NCBI GenBank assembly: GCA_009746045.1
Contig: RPFO01001313.1
Location: 250,001 to 314,000, forward strand
Direction: 5' to 3'
DNA length: 64,000 nt
Source: Mesostigma viride
Taxonomy: Eukaryota; Streptophyta; Mesostigmatophyceae; Mesostigmatales; Mesostigmataceae
Under the pieces are notes generated by a model. The model searched no databases. It was not told the DNA's origin and saw nothing but the letters and a program-made list of their open reading frames with translations. Shown in pieces: positions 43,201 to 51,844 of this stretch. Within the stretch, counting starts at the first letter, position 1, and each line of letters starts with the position of its first letter. The translations under genes were made by a program, and so were the position numbers.

Positions 43201-46200
43201 AGGGGGTGGGCTGAGTGTAGAATAAGAGGGTGGGCTGAGTGTAGAATAAGTGGGTGGGCTGAGTGTAGTAAGTGGGTGGGCTGAGTGTAGAATAAGTGGG
43301 TGGGCTGAGTGTAGAATAAGCGGGTGGGCTGAGTGTAGAATAAGGGGGTGGGCTGAGTGTAGAATAAGAGGGTGGGCTGAGTGTAGAATAAGTGGGTGGG
43401 CTGAGTGTAGAATAAGGGGGTGGGCTGAGTGTAGAATAAGAGGGTGGGCTGAGTGTAGAATAAGTGGGTGGGCTGAGTGTAGAATAAGTGGGTGGGCTAA
43501 GTGTAGTAAGTGGGTGGGCTGAGTGTAGAATAAGGGGGTGGGCTGAGTGTAGAATAAGGGGGTGGGCTGAGTGTAGAATAAGCGGGTGGGCTGAGTGTAG
43601 AATAAGTGGGTGGGCTGAGTGTAGAATAAGTGGGTGGGCTGAGTGTAGAATAAGGGGGTGGGCTGAGTGTAGAATAAGAGGGTGGGCTGAGTGTAGAATA
43701 AGTGGGTGGGCTGAGTGTAGAATAAGGGGGTGGGCTGAGTGTAGAATAAGGGGGTGGGCTGAGTGTAGAATAAGAGGGTGGGCTGAGTGTAGAATAAGTG
43801 GGTGGGCTAAGTGTAGTAAGTGGGTGGGCTGAGTGTAGAATAAGTGGGTGGGCTGAGTGTAGAATAAGGGGGTGGGCTGAGTGTAGAATAAGTGGGTGGG
43901 CTAAGTGTAGTAAGTGGGTGGGCTGAGTGTAGAATAAGGGGGTGGGCTGAGTGTAGAATAAGTGGGTGGGCTGAGTGTAGAATAAGGGGGTGGGCTGAGT
44001 GTAGAATAAGAGGGTGGGTGGGCTGGTCGAAAGCGGAGGAGTTACCATGTGATCGATAGCGCACCGCTGGGCATACGCCATCTCGCCACAGTTATTCGAG
44101 TTCAAACCTTGTCAAGTTGCTACGGTGTCGGGTTGGAAACTTGTCGGGTGGAGACCTTGTGGGAGAACTTGGGGAAGGCGGTGGAGAGCTCTGTCTCCAT
44201 CTTCCTCTCCTCCTCTCCTCCTCTCCTCTCCTCCTCTCCTCCTCTCCTCCTCTCCTCCTCTCCTCCTCTCCTCCTCTCCTCCTCTCCTCCTCTCCTCCTC
44301 TCCTCCTCTCCTCCTCTCCTCCTCTCCTCCTCTCCTCCTCTCCTCCTCTCCTCCTCTCCTCCTCTCCTCCTCTCCTCCTCTCCTCCTCTCCTCCTCTCCT
44401 CCTCTCCTCCTCTCCTCCTCTCCTCCTCTCTCCTCTCCTCCTCTCCTCCTCTCCTCCTCTCCTCCTCTCCTCCTCTCCTCCTCCTCTCCTCTCCTCTCCT
44501 CCTCTCCTCCTCTCCTCCTCTCCTCCTCTCCTCCTCTCCTCCTCTCCTCCTCTCCTCCTCTCCTCCTCTCCTCCTCTCCTCCTCTCCTCCTCCTCCCTCC
44601 TCTCTCCTCTCCTCCTCTCCTCTCCTCCTCTCCTCCTCTCCTCCTCTCCTCCTCTCCTCTCCTCCTCCTCCTCTCCTCCTCTCCTCCTCTCCTCCTCTCC
44701 TCCTCTCCTCCTCTCCTCCTCTCCTCCTCTCCTCCTCTCCTCCTCTCTCCTCCTCTCCTCTCCTCTCCTCCTCTCCTCCTCTCCTCTCTCTCCTCTCCTC
44801 CTCTCCTCCTCTCCTCCTCTCCTCCTCTCCTCCTCTCCTCCTCTCCTCCTCTCCTCCTCTCCTCCTCTCCTCCTCTCCTCCTCTCCTCCTCTCCTCCTCT
44901 CCTCCTCTCCTCTCTCCTCTCCTCCTCTCCTCTCCTCCTCTCCTCCTCTCCTCCTCTCCTCCTCTCCTCCTCTCCTCCTCTCCTCCTCTCCTCCTCTCCT
45001 CCTCCTCCTCTCCTCCTCTCCTCCTCTCCTCCTCTCCTCCTCTCCTCCTCTCCTCCTCTCCTCCTCTCCTCCTCTCCTCCTCTCCTCCTCTCCTCCTCTC
45101 CTCCTCTCCTCCTCTCCGTCTCCTCTCCCCCTCCCCTCTCCTCCCATCATCCGCTCATTCCTCTACTCCGGTTCTTTAACTGTCTCATTGGTGTCAGCGC
45201 CAGTGCCCGCCAAACGCACCCAGTCTCTGCACAGACGAAGTGTCCTTGATGTGATGTCCATTTCAGTAGGTCTTGGGAACTGCAAAGTCCTGCTGCTCTT
45301 GTCGCCAAATTGACAAGTAAGACGCGTGGATGGAAAGAGCTCCCCGTGCTCTCTTTTCCCAGTGAATCTGGCTAATTTAGTCATTCCGTTGCCCCCCTTG
45401 CCCTCCTTGCACCCTGTAGGACCCTGGCCTGTTCGCTGGCTATGACGTGTACCTGGCGGGCGAGTTTGCCATTCCCTCCAAGGAAGCGCTCTCCATGCTG
45501 GTCCATGCGGGAGGGGGGCGCGTACTCCAGCGGCGGCCGGTGGCGTCCTTCCCGCTGCCCGGTGAGATACCTCTTTGATTAATGATAGCCAGTGGGTGAG
45601 GCGCTGCATTGTTTCCCATACACTAGGTGAGGCCGCAGTAGGTGCATGATACGCTGTATGGTTTAGCACTGTCCTTCCCACTTCCGGGTGAATTATCTCC
45701 TCGATAGCCAGTAGGTGAGGCGCCACTAGGTCAGGCATCACTAGGTCAGACGTCACTAGGTCAGGTCACGTTAGGTGAGGCAGGTTTGTATCCTGTCGCG
45801 TTGTTCCCGCTGCCGGGTGAAGGTTAGTTCAAGCCCCACTCGTTTGGGCCCCGCGAGGTGAACTGCCACCTGTAGGACAGCGGGCTACACAAGGTGAAGC
45901 ATTCGACTACCCCATCGCGTACTTCCCGCTCTCAACAACTTACAATCGCTCACAAAACATGTCCATGACTCCAAGTGCTCCTTGCCACTCTCCCTCCCAT
46001 TCCATCTCATTGAGGATTATTCTGACATGACGCAGTCTATGTGTTAAGTATTTGATTCATTCGTTCATTGCCACTGACCCCATGGCAGGCGAGAAGGACA
46101 ACACCTACCCATACTAGCTAACTTTTACTTTCAACCATGTCTCGCAAAATGTGTCCATGTGCCCCTTGCCGTTGCCCCCCATGGCAGGCGAGAAGGACAA

Positions 46201-46372
46201 CGCGGTGCTCATCATCTGCGATCCTGAACAGGGAGGGGCCCTCCCCGCCGCCCGCGCTGCCGCCAGCGTGGCAGAGCCCACCGTTCCCACCCTGTCCTAT
46301 AAGTGGCTGCTGGATAGTGCCAGCGTGTGCCGCGTGCTGCCGATCGAGGGCCACCAGCTGGCGCTGAATTGA
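29617..46372 (+). CDS. BRCA1: BRCA1 homologue (RING, extended PHD, tandem BRCT), 13 predicted exons
   Basis: Predicted exons are 29617-29687, 29807-29860, 29981-30051, 30858-31387, 32425-32475, 33669-34642, 35365-35551, 37422-37828, 38191-39772, 40265-40430, 41843-41961, 45420-45561 and 46188-46372. All have GT-AG borders and compatible phases, totalling 4,539 nt (1,512 aa). The RING finger has C21, C24, C36, H38, C41, C44, C55 and C58. An extended PHD zinc module spans about 529-656 (CSFC ... HEHCATW ... CASC ... CRHSYHYPC ... CPEH). BRCT1 lies at about 1295-1404 and BRCT2 at about 1405-1512 (YKWLLDS). This layout is the plant/algal BRCA1-BARD1 type, and the RING (CLSLY..) is closer to plant BRCA1 than BARD1. 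Known role of the family: nuclear E3 ubiquitin ligase in homologous-recombination repair. The linkers hold polyQ (17 and 8), poly-Ala and acidic runs. Exon edges in low-complexity parts are less sure. Length exceeds plant BRCA1 through disordered linkers. Confidence 0.87.
30521..30754 (+). repeat. BRCA1 intron 3: 39 bp x 6 minisatellite
   Basis: Six near-perfect units starting GATAACAAACGGTAT at 30521, 30560, 30599, 30638, 30677 and 30716. The only regular variation is ATTGCC/ATAGCC. Because 39 is a multiple of three, open frames appear on both strands without being genes. Confidence 0.97.
31204..31252 (+). repeat. CAG trinucleotide run encoding polyglutamine in BRCA1 exon 4
   Basis: An uninterrupted or nearly uninterrupted (CAG)n of about 16 units follows CAA and encodes 17 glutamines. 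A shorter CAG/CAA run lies in exon 6 (about 33846-33870, 8 Gln). Such runs are length-variable. Confidence 0.9.
31440..31540 (+). repeat. BRCA1 intron 4: short tandem units (GCTTGT..CACACRCATG)
   Basis: About three imperfect units of roughly 35 bp containing TGTTATA[CT]GGCGTG(C/T)TTG and CACACACGCATG. Confidence 0.75.
31680..32395 (+). repeat. BRCA1 intron 4: 62 bp x about 11 minisatellite
   Basis: Units read CTGACCGCCATCGCTGTTTG followed by TTCTATCCTGACCGCGGGCA and CGCCTTGTGGCATGTTCTTR. The array runs almost to exon 5: the branch/pyrimidine region of that exon's acceptor (TCTTGTCCTGACCGCACCC) is a variant of the unit. Confidence 0.96.
32476..32990 (+). repeat. BRCA1 intron 5: 83 bp x 6 array of exon 5 edge plus donor
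   Basis: Each 83 bp unit ends with a copy of the exon 5 end and its donor (GATGGCGGTGGGGAACCCGG, AG, then GTGAGGCG). Candidate donors recur at 32559, 32642, 32725, 32808, 32891 and 32974 after the true one at 32476. Units differ by a few bases only. Confidence 0.96.
33231..33306 (+). repeat. BRCA1 intron 5: 17 bp x 4 repeat
   Basis: Four units of CCCCAAACCCTTTGGTG, the last with TTCGG. Confidence 0.9.
35121..35160 (+). repeat. Echo of BRCA1 exon 7 acceptor and exon start
   Basis: TTCCAGGGTGCCCGACATGT then ACTT resembles the true acceptor and exon start at 35359-35385 (TATCAGGGCGCCCAACGTGT then ACTT). It lies about 240 bp upstream in intron 6. A CTTCTTCAGCT-type repeat (about 35160-35250) follows. 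Confidence 0.75.
36260..36444 (+). repeat. BRCA1 intron 7: 9 bp x about 20 repeat
   Basis: Nearly perfect GGGCATATA units (one GGGCGTATA). Confidence 0.97.
36761..36890 (+). repeat. Diverged echoes of BRCA1 exon 8 start
   Basis: At 36761-36815, TGCAGGATGTGCTCGGCCTG followed by CTGTGCCCTAAGCACGCCTC and TGAGTCTC parallels the first 50 bases of exon 8 with its acceptor AG. A shorter copy (GGCAGGATGCATTCGCTCTG) lies at about 36853. These match exon sequence further in than the 87 bp units do. Confidence 0.8.
36921..37085 (+). repeat. BRCA1 intron 7: 10 bp x about 17 repeat
   Basis: TGCCCCAATA units with one TGCCCCAATT. Confidence 0.97.
37161..37421 (+). repeat. BRCA1 intron 7: 87 bp x 3 array ending exactly at exon 8
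   Basis: Units start at 37161, 37248 and 37335, and the next phase point is 37422, the first base of exon 8. Each begins with an acceptor AG and a copy of the exon start (GACGCGTTTGTGATGCTGCG for the true GACGCGTTCGTTATGCTCTG). Confidence 0.96.
39869..40062 (+). repeat. Echoes of BRCA1 exon 9 edge and donor
   Basis: GGACGTGAAGAGCATGGTGG (about 39869) copies the exon 9 end and donor GGACGTGAAGAGCAAGGTGG (39759). GGGGTCAGGGCTGGACGT at about 40043 copies the bases just before it. Both lie in intron 9. Confidence 0.75.
40431..40530 (+). repeat. Echo of BRCA1 exon 10 donor with telomere-like CCCTAAA repeats
   Basis: CAGCACGAAGTGTAAGTTGCA at about 40483 repeats the exon 10 end and donor (CAGCACGCAGTGTAAGTTGC). 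Between and after the copies lie CCCTACACCCGACACC units and the phrase CCCTAAACCCTAAACAC (about 40511-40527), which matches the plant telomere unit CCCTAAA for two repeats. Confidence 0.75.
41515..41790 (+). repeat. BRCA1 intron 10: 19 bp x about 14 repeat
   Basis: Units of GTGTACTATGACCACMATA. A short acceptor-like phrase CCGCAGGGATGTTGGG at about 41477 upstream resembles the exon 11 start (TGCAGGGATGACGGC). Confidence 0.95.
42041..44025 (+). repeat. BRCA1 intron 11: 24/22 bp satellite-like array of about 2 kb
   Basis: About 80 units of GTGGGCTGAGTGTAGAATAA plus a variable NGGG, interspersed with shorter 22 bp units (CTAAGTGTAGTAAG type). The variant units recur in blocks, suggesting higher-order duplication. 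Open frames on both strands here are repeat artefacts. Confidence 0.97.
44201..45115 (+). repeat. BRCA1 intron 11: about 900 bp pure pyrimidine (CTCCTCTC)n tract
   Basis: An almost unbroken C/T strand with period 8 and occasional slips. Mirror-symmetric homopyrimidine DNA can form triplex (H-DNA). The 350-400 codon open frames in five reading frames come from its composition. Confidence 0.97.
45562..45830 (+). repeat. Echoes of BRCA1 exon 12 edge and donor
   Basis: The exon 12 end and donor (TCCTTCCCGCTGCCCGGTGA) recur in weaker form at about 45671 (TCCTTCCCACTTCCGGGTGA) and 45803 (GTTCCCGCTGCCGGGTGA). GATAGCCAGT[GA]GGTGAGGCG is also repeated between them. Confidence 0.78.
46078..46105 (+). 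repeat. Echo of BRCA1 exon 13 acceptor and start
   Basis: CCCATGGCAGGCGAGAAGGA then CAAC is identical to the true exon 13 acceptor and start at about 46178-46202. It lies about 100 bp upstream and runs into a stop soon after. Confidence 0.85.
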
Positions 46373-47149
46373 ACCCGGGCCTTAGACAGTGGGGCTTGAG
46401 CAGCTACATGGATGGCTGCGGTAGATATCAGTCATGCCTCCGTTGAGCCGAGGTCCATGAAGCATCGGTTCATGGATGCCTACGAGTCCACAGGCCTGTC
46501 CTTCGTAGTTGTGCCTATGTCACGAGTTCACTGTCCAGGGACCTAATTTTGTGCCCACGTGTTGGCCCTCGTATTATTGTGTGTGCCTACTATTACATTG
46601 TGCCTATGTTGTGTCACTTAATGTTGGTAGCCAACTTGTGTGCCTATGTTGGCAGCCCACAGGGCAGCATGCTGTTGGCATGCTTGCACACGCACCATGC
46701 AGCGAGAATCGTGCTATTAATTAACTCATTGATCAATCAATGGCAAGAATCGCGTGGCTGATGAATGGATTGGATACGATGGGGCAGCTTTGGGCCTTGA
46801 CTGCAGGTAGTTTGTAAATGGCAATAAACCTCCTCCCACTTTAGTTGGCAGCCCCATGCACTTGCATGTAGACGGAATAGCAAGTTTCTTCACGAGAACA
46901 GGTGTCCAGAATGCATCAATGTGAGCATCCAGCATACCCATTTCGATCACTTTACCACTTCGATCACTTTACCACTTCGATCACTTTACCACTTCTACTG
47001 CAACGTGCCCATTATTGCATGGACGTGTCCAATATTGCAATCCGCATTTCTGTAGCTTACATTAGAGTTAGAGTGGTTAGTTTTTGCGGCTTCGCTCCCA
47101 ACCCCATCAGTCCATGGACTACGTGCAACATGATTTCCCAACGGAGTCA
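46373..47149. other. Downstream of BRCA1; no gene seen
   Basis: Presumed 3' UTR and spacer. It holds three 17-18 bp units of TTCGATCACTTTACCAC at about 46943-46995 and a LINE-tail-like phrase (CCCAACGGAGTCATTAAATT) near 47138. No coding signal was recognised. Confidence 0.5.
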
Positions 47150-47175
47150 TTAAATTAAATTATAACATGCCTCCG

Positions 47176-48112
47176 TGCCTGGGCCTGGAGGCGCGGGCGG
47201 TGGGGCTGGAGATTAGTGTCAAAACTGAGGCGATGGTGATAGGGGCATCCAGTAAACCACCGCTGCCGCGCCTGCTCGACGGGTCGGAGGTCCCGTTCCG
47301 CGACCGCTTCAAGCTGTTGGGGAGCTGGCTTCCTGACACCGCCGACGATGTGGACACCCGCATCGGCCTTGCCTGGGCCAAGCTCCGTTCGCTCACACCC
47401 TACTGGCGCTCGAAGGGCCTGGACGGGCACCGCAAGCGCATGCTCTTCAAGGTCCTCGTCCTCACGGTGCTCACGTATGGCGCCGAGGCGTGGACCCTCC
47501 CACCCAAACTGGCAGCTCGGCTCGACGGCACCGTTTACAGGATGCTCCGGCAGGTCCTTAATGTAGGTTTTTCCGAGCGTCCGTCATCAGAGTCTTTGTA
47601 TCATGGCATGCCTCGTGTTTCGGACGAGATTAGGCAGCGTAGGATAGCATTTGTAGGACACCTTGCCCGCACCAGCCAGGTCGACACCACCCTTGGTCTG
47701 GCCGGCCCCAGCGGCTTGGACAGCCAGGGCGGCACATTCTGACCTGGCCTGGCCCCAAGGACATTCCCAAAAGGGTAGGGAAACCTGTCACCAACTACGT
47801 TCAGATGTTGCTGGACGACCTAGTGGTCCCAGCCCAGTTTGAGCACCGCATCCACTCTCTCTCCCGTCTTTGGACTGCAATGCAGGACAAGACGCGGTGG
47901 AAGAAGATTGTCAAGGCGCACACGCCCGACCCTGTGGGCAAGCCACCTCCCCCCAAGCGGAGGAGGCGTTTTGATGAGTAGTGTAGTTAGGACTTTCTAG
48001 ATAGAGTTAGGATAGTTCGATCACGCGGCTTCCCCCACCCAATCCATCATGAAATATGTGCTACATGACCTCCCCACGGAGGCATGTTATAATTTAATTT
48101 AATTTAATTTTT
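47176..48112 (+). mobile_element. LINE-2 3' fragment (RT C-terminal region and tail)
   Basis: Starts within the RT (CLGLEARAVGLEISVKTEAM), nearly identical to the copy at 19870-24651. It runs through a frame change near 47735 to the stop near 47981. It ends with the hairpin tail ACATGACCTCC-CCAC-GGAGGCATGT and TTATAATTTAATTTAATTTAA. Its left edge abuts about 25 bases of an inverted LINE-2 tail (47150-47175). It is 5'-truncated and non-functional. Confidence 0.88.
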
Positions 48113-48363
48113 TAATGCCTCCGTGGGGAGGTCATGTAGCACATATTCCGTGATGGAGGGATGGGGTGGGGGAAGCCGCGTGATCGAACTATCCTAACGC
48201 TATAAGCTATCTAGTCTAGAAAATCTTCACTACACTACTCATCAAAACGCCTCCTCCGCTTGGGGGGAGGGGGCTTGCCCACAGGGTCGGGCGTGTGCGC
48301 CTTGACAATCTTCTTCCACCTCGTCTTGTCCTGCATGGCAGTCCAAAGACGGGAGAGAGAGTG
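48113..48363 (-). mobile_element. LINE-2 3' fragment, inverted, tail-to-tail with the previous one
   Basis: From the shared tail, the minus strand carries the 3' UTR and the last codons of ORF2 (KKIVKAHTPDPVGKPPPPK). It ends abruptly at about 48363 (5' truncation) next to GTCATGTTATAATTTAATTT. With the plus copy it makes an inverted repeat centred near 48112. Confidence 0.85.
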
Positions 48364-48540
48364 GAGTCATGTTATAATTTAATTTTAATCTCTGCACAAG
48401 CATGCACAAATTAACTAGGTCAGAGTGACACTCAATCGACCTGGATACTACTTGTGCAAATTAATATCTGGTACACGTACTCTGACAACATCCAGCCCTA
48501 TAATATATTCCAGTTGGCATGCATATGTACGTACTAATTA

Positions 48541-48574
48541 TTAAACTCGTGCTCCCGTTGGGGAGTCACGGAGT
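48541..48574 (-). mobile_element. LINE-1 tail stub
   Basis: An inverted copy of the LINE-1 hairpin tail (CTCGTGCTCCCGTTGGGGAG then TCACGGAG). It lies immediately left of the 12 bp target duplication of the large LINE-1 copy. Confidence 0.75.
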
Positions 48575-48806
48575 ATATATAAACCCACGGTGTGGCGACA
48601 ATCCAATTTACGGTGTGGCGAGCTATGGATGCTGAGAATGCTCATAACTTTTACATCCGGGCATGAAATTTGGTCGGGTAAATTGCAGTGGATGCGCCTT
48701 TTGATGACGAACACGATGATATAATTTTCAGCCGCCATCGCCCAAGATTTAGCGCAATATCATAAAACGCAGCACAGGCAGGGTTCGTATTTTCCCAGAA
48801 CCAGCT

Positions 48807-50149
48807 ATGGCAGAAACTCCGTCAACCGCCTCCCATACTCTCTCCGAGGGGGAGGCTTCAGCGCCCAACACGATTACGCAACTAATTGCAGATGCGGAAA
48901 CCATTGCGACGCAGCCCCGGGCCAGCGAGGCAGCCATTACCGCCTCCTCCAAGCGGCTTTGCGTCACCCCAGCCGACGAGATGGATCGCCAGGTCCCTTT
49001 GCCATCGTCTTCTCAACCCAGCGAGGCCACCCCCATTGACGACGACGACGACGACGCCAACGACGCTGAGTTCGACCCAGCATCCTTCATGCCTGGCCAG
49101 GTTGTCGACGAGCAGCGGTTCTTTTCGCTTACCGCCGAGCAGGCGCAGGCTATCCTGCGCCACCTGAAGGCCAACGGCAAGGAGATATATTTTCCTTACA
49201 CGTCTGGCGAGACCATTCCAGTGGAAGAGCTCGACGAATTGGACGAGCCACAGCTTCGACTTTCTGTTTTCTTGAGCCACGCGCAGGCCCCTTGCCTCCG
49301 GGCCCTCTTTGCCGCTTTCAAGGACGCCGAGCACGGCACCGCCAACACCCCCGATGCTTCCCCGGAAGCAGACCTGCACAAGCTCAATAAGAAAGTCGCA
49401 GACATGGCTGCCCAACTCGGCGCCTTGTCCACGGTCCGCTATCCGTCAAGACACTGCTGAGCTCCACTCCAGCATTGCCGAGGTCAAGGCTGCCCTGACC
49501 AGCCCGCCCCAACCAGCCGCCCCCGCACCGGCCACCAGCTACGCTAACATGGTCAAACAGACGGACATTGCCAACCTGATGGAGGATGCCGCATGCAGGG
49601 GGGCTGCAGCCCATGCACAAGACTGCTATCGAGGAGGACCTGCGCTCACGCAGTATAGTGGTCCGGTATTTCCAGGTCGCGCAGCAGCCAGAAACGGACC
49701 TGATGCTAGCGCAACGCCTGTACCACAGCCTCATCGTGGGCCGGCTGCATCTGGGCAACGAACGCATCCGCATTGAGTCGGCAGCCTGGATGGCGGGCCA
49801 GCCTGGCCCCATCCGGGTGAGCTTCGCGAATGTGGCCAGCAAGGTGAAGGTACTCCAGGCCCGCAAGCTCCTAGGCGGGAGAAACGCGCCGAGCCTCGAC
49901 GACCTCCTCTCCCCGGCCCAGCTAGTCATCAAGAACGGTCTGCTGGGCAGCGACGTGGCGATCAAGGCCAGGAATGAAGGCCAGAAGGTCTACGTCCGCC
50001 TCGTCCACGACACCCCCGTGCTCTTCATCAACGGCCAGCGCACGGAGGCGCAGGCTCCTAACAAGCGGCACAAGTCGGGCCGTACCAGGCCCGCCCCAGC
50101 TGCGTCATCATCGTCTACGCACGTCCCGGGTATGGATGGCGCCCGGTAA
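48807..50149 (+). pseudogene. LINE-1 ORF1 (nucleic-acid-binding chaperone type), frameshifted
   Basis: The start is ATG 48807 (MAETPSTASHTLSEGEASAP). Regions in order are an acidic, low-complexity N-terminus (DDDDDD near 49040), then LNKKVADMAAQLGAL, a coiled-coil-like piece. A frame change near 49440 leads to SYANMVKQTDIANL, and another near 49590 to an RRM-like part (SRSIVVRYFQVAQQ). The C-terminal domain reads KVLQARKLLGGRNAPSLDDL, LSPAQLVIKNGLL and VYVRLVHDTPVLFING, the arrangement of L1 ORF1 C-terminal domains. A basic tail ends at the TAA near 50149. The protein would bind LINE RNA. Confidence 0.8.
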
Positions 50150-50390
50150 TAAGGGCACACCCTCGCGGCCTCGCGGTACAATAGGCTTTGGGCACAGCCT
50201 TTATAAACAAGCCCCTTTCCATCCTCATGTCGCACCGTGCGAGCATGCCTCAGGATGCAAGGTCGCCAGGCACGCCACGGTCAACCTTCCCGCCAATTTA
50301 CCAGCCTCACACGCCTCCTAGCCCGCCTTTAGCGGGATGAGGCCCAGTCGACACGCCGGCGACCCCAGCCAGGACGGAGACGACGCATAT

Positions 50391-51034
50391 AGTTAGCATA
50401 TTGGTGATGCAATATGCTAAGCATGTCATACTTGAAGTGGCCTTTCCAACGCCGTGCTAAACGCCTCATTTGGACAAGGAACTTGAGAGTTATCAAGTCC
50501 CGAAGTAATGCCGCCGGACGCTACAGCAGTACCAGGACTAAGGACACGTGAGGGACAGGGCACGTGGCAGTGTTGGGTGAACCATCACACGTTACGTGTC
50601 ACAGGACCGACTGTCACTAGGAGGTACTGTGGTCAATATTGGTTGATGGTACCAAGAATGTCACAGGACTTCAGGACTGGCAGTCCTGCAGGCCTGGGAT
50701 GGACGGGTACTTGTCATGACGGATAAATCCAGAGCGTTACTGTCATTCATGGAAGGACAGACGTCCTGGATTGATGCAACCAAGGAAATTGACAGTGGCG
50801 GACCTGCCAAGGCGTGCAAGGCCTGGCAGCAATGGTGAGACCTAGAAAGGCTCGGACACAGCAGTGGCCAAGCGTCTTTTCCCAACACCGTCCGTGGGTG
50901 CTGCCGCCTCAGGCTAGTGACCACAGGGTAGTGAGGCAACTGTGGTAAAGGTTAAAAGCCGCTGGTTGAAACCATGGCTCCATTCATCACATCTTGGGAA
51001 GACCAGAAACTCACTGATCCGCGTTCATCTAAAT
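50391..51034 (+). repeat. Copia 5' LTR
   Basis: 644 bp, beginning AGTTAGCATATT and ending TTCATCTAAAT, so the termini are not TG...CA. The start is a perfect 10 bp stem (TTAGCATATT / AATATGCTAA) with an 8-base loop. The boundaries were fixed by comparing both LTRs and the CATAT duplication. If the last base is C and the duplication ATAT, the LTR is one base longer. Confidence 0.92.
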
Positions 51035-51058
51035 CGTATTACAGTCTGGTCGACGGAT

Positions 51059-51844
51059 ATGTCGAATTCGGACTCTGAAGCTAGGACAAACACCTTTGCG
51101 CGTGCAGCAACGGTAGCGGCGTCCAGTCCAGTACCCGCAGGAGGGCACGAGGACTCGGAGGAAGTGCGCCGAAATATTCGTGCGGTGTCGGCACCGGGCG
51201 AGTACGTCCGAGGAGCAGCCGAGCAGCTGCTGAGATTTCGCGAGGACCTCGCGGAAATCATCAGAAGGCTGCCAGCGTCTTGGCGGGCTGGCCACACAAA
51301 CGCATTCGCGTTTGAGCAGGTGGTCACTCTGCTTTTGCAGATAATTGCCATAAGCCTCGGGGGTGCCCGAGAGATAAACGACCTTGTCGCCAATCTCCGC
51401 CTTGGGGACGACTACACCGGCGTGCCAAACGTGGTGCAGGTCGCCCGGGACAGGCGGGAGGCCATCGTTCGTGGCAGTACGCAGGCGTTGGTGGCAGAGT
51501 GCCAGAATCTGGCGCACTCTGTCTTAGAGTTGACCAGAGGCGCTGCTGATCGTGTCTTCATTACTCTTAATCCCTTCTCCATCTACACTAGTCGGGATAC
51601 TCCACATTCTCGCCGAGAGTTAAACCAGCTAAGTTTGACTGTCGACGTGGTTGGCGGTCGAGAGGTCTCAGCCGACGACGCCTTCTACGACTTCGTAGAT
51701 CAGCCAGCAGGGGCGGTAGTACAGCCGGCCCAGAGGCGTCACGAGGGCGACGGCTCTCAGGAGGGCCGTGAGCAGGCGCAGCGGGACGAGCTTAATCGCT
51801 ACCACATTGACGACAACGTTGGTTTAGGTGAGGCCATTTGCTGA
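51059..51844 (+). CDS. Copia extra 5' ORF, unknown function
   Basis: An open frame of 261 codons from ATG 51059 (MSNSDSEARTNTFARAATVA) to TGA, lying 24 bases after the 5' LTR and upstream of gag. The protein is soluble-looking and largely helical (EYVRGAAEQLLRFREDLAEI, FEQVVTLLLQIIAISLGGAR) with a hydrophilic C-terminus. No known domain is recognised. A coding-like stretch continues in the -1 frame (51838-52022, YGLRLPVVIRPVPTHDD to a TGA). The protein may therefore be longer through a frameshift or a sequence error. It could be the true N-terminal part of Gag. Confidence 0.6.
   Translation: MSNSDSEARTNTFARAATVAASSPVPAGGHEDSEEVRRNIRAVSAPGEYVRGAAEQLLRFREDLAEIIRRLPASWRAGHTNAFAFEQVVTLLLQIIAISLGGAREINDLVANLRLGDDYTGVPNVVQVARDRREAIVRGSTQALVAECQNLAHSVLELTRGAADRVFITLNPFSIYTSRDTPHSRRELNQLSLTVDVVGGREVSADDAFYDFVDQPAGAVVQPAQRRHEGDGSQEGREQAQRDELNRYHIDDNVGLGEAIC

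Noticed and set aside
42041-44105. WAECRISG-type repeat proteins and the minus-strand 202-codon frame
   Set aside because: Products of the 24/22 bp array; the unit length of 24 keeps frames open without selection.
44049-45313. Five overlapping open frames of 350-400 codons on both strands
   Set aside because: They are translations of the (CTCCTCTC)n tract, giving only SSPPLLL or EERRRGG runs; they lie in BRCA1 intron 11.
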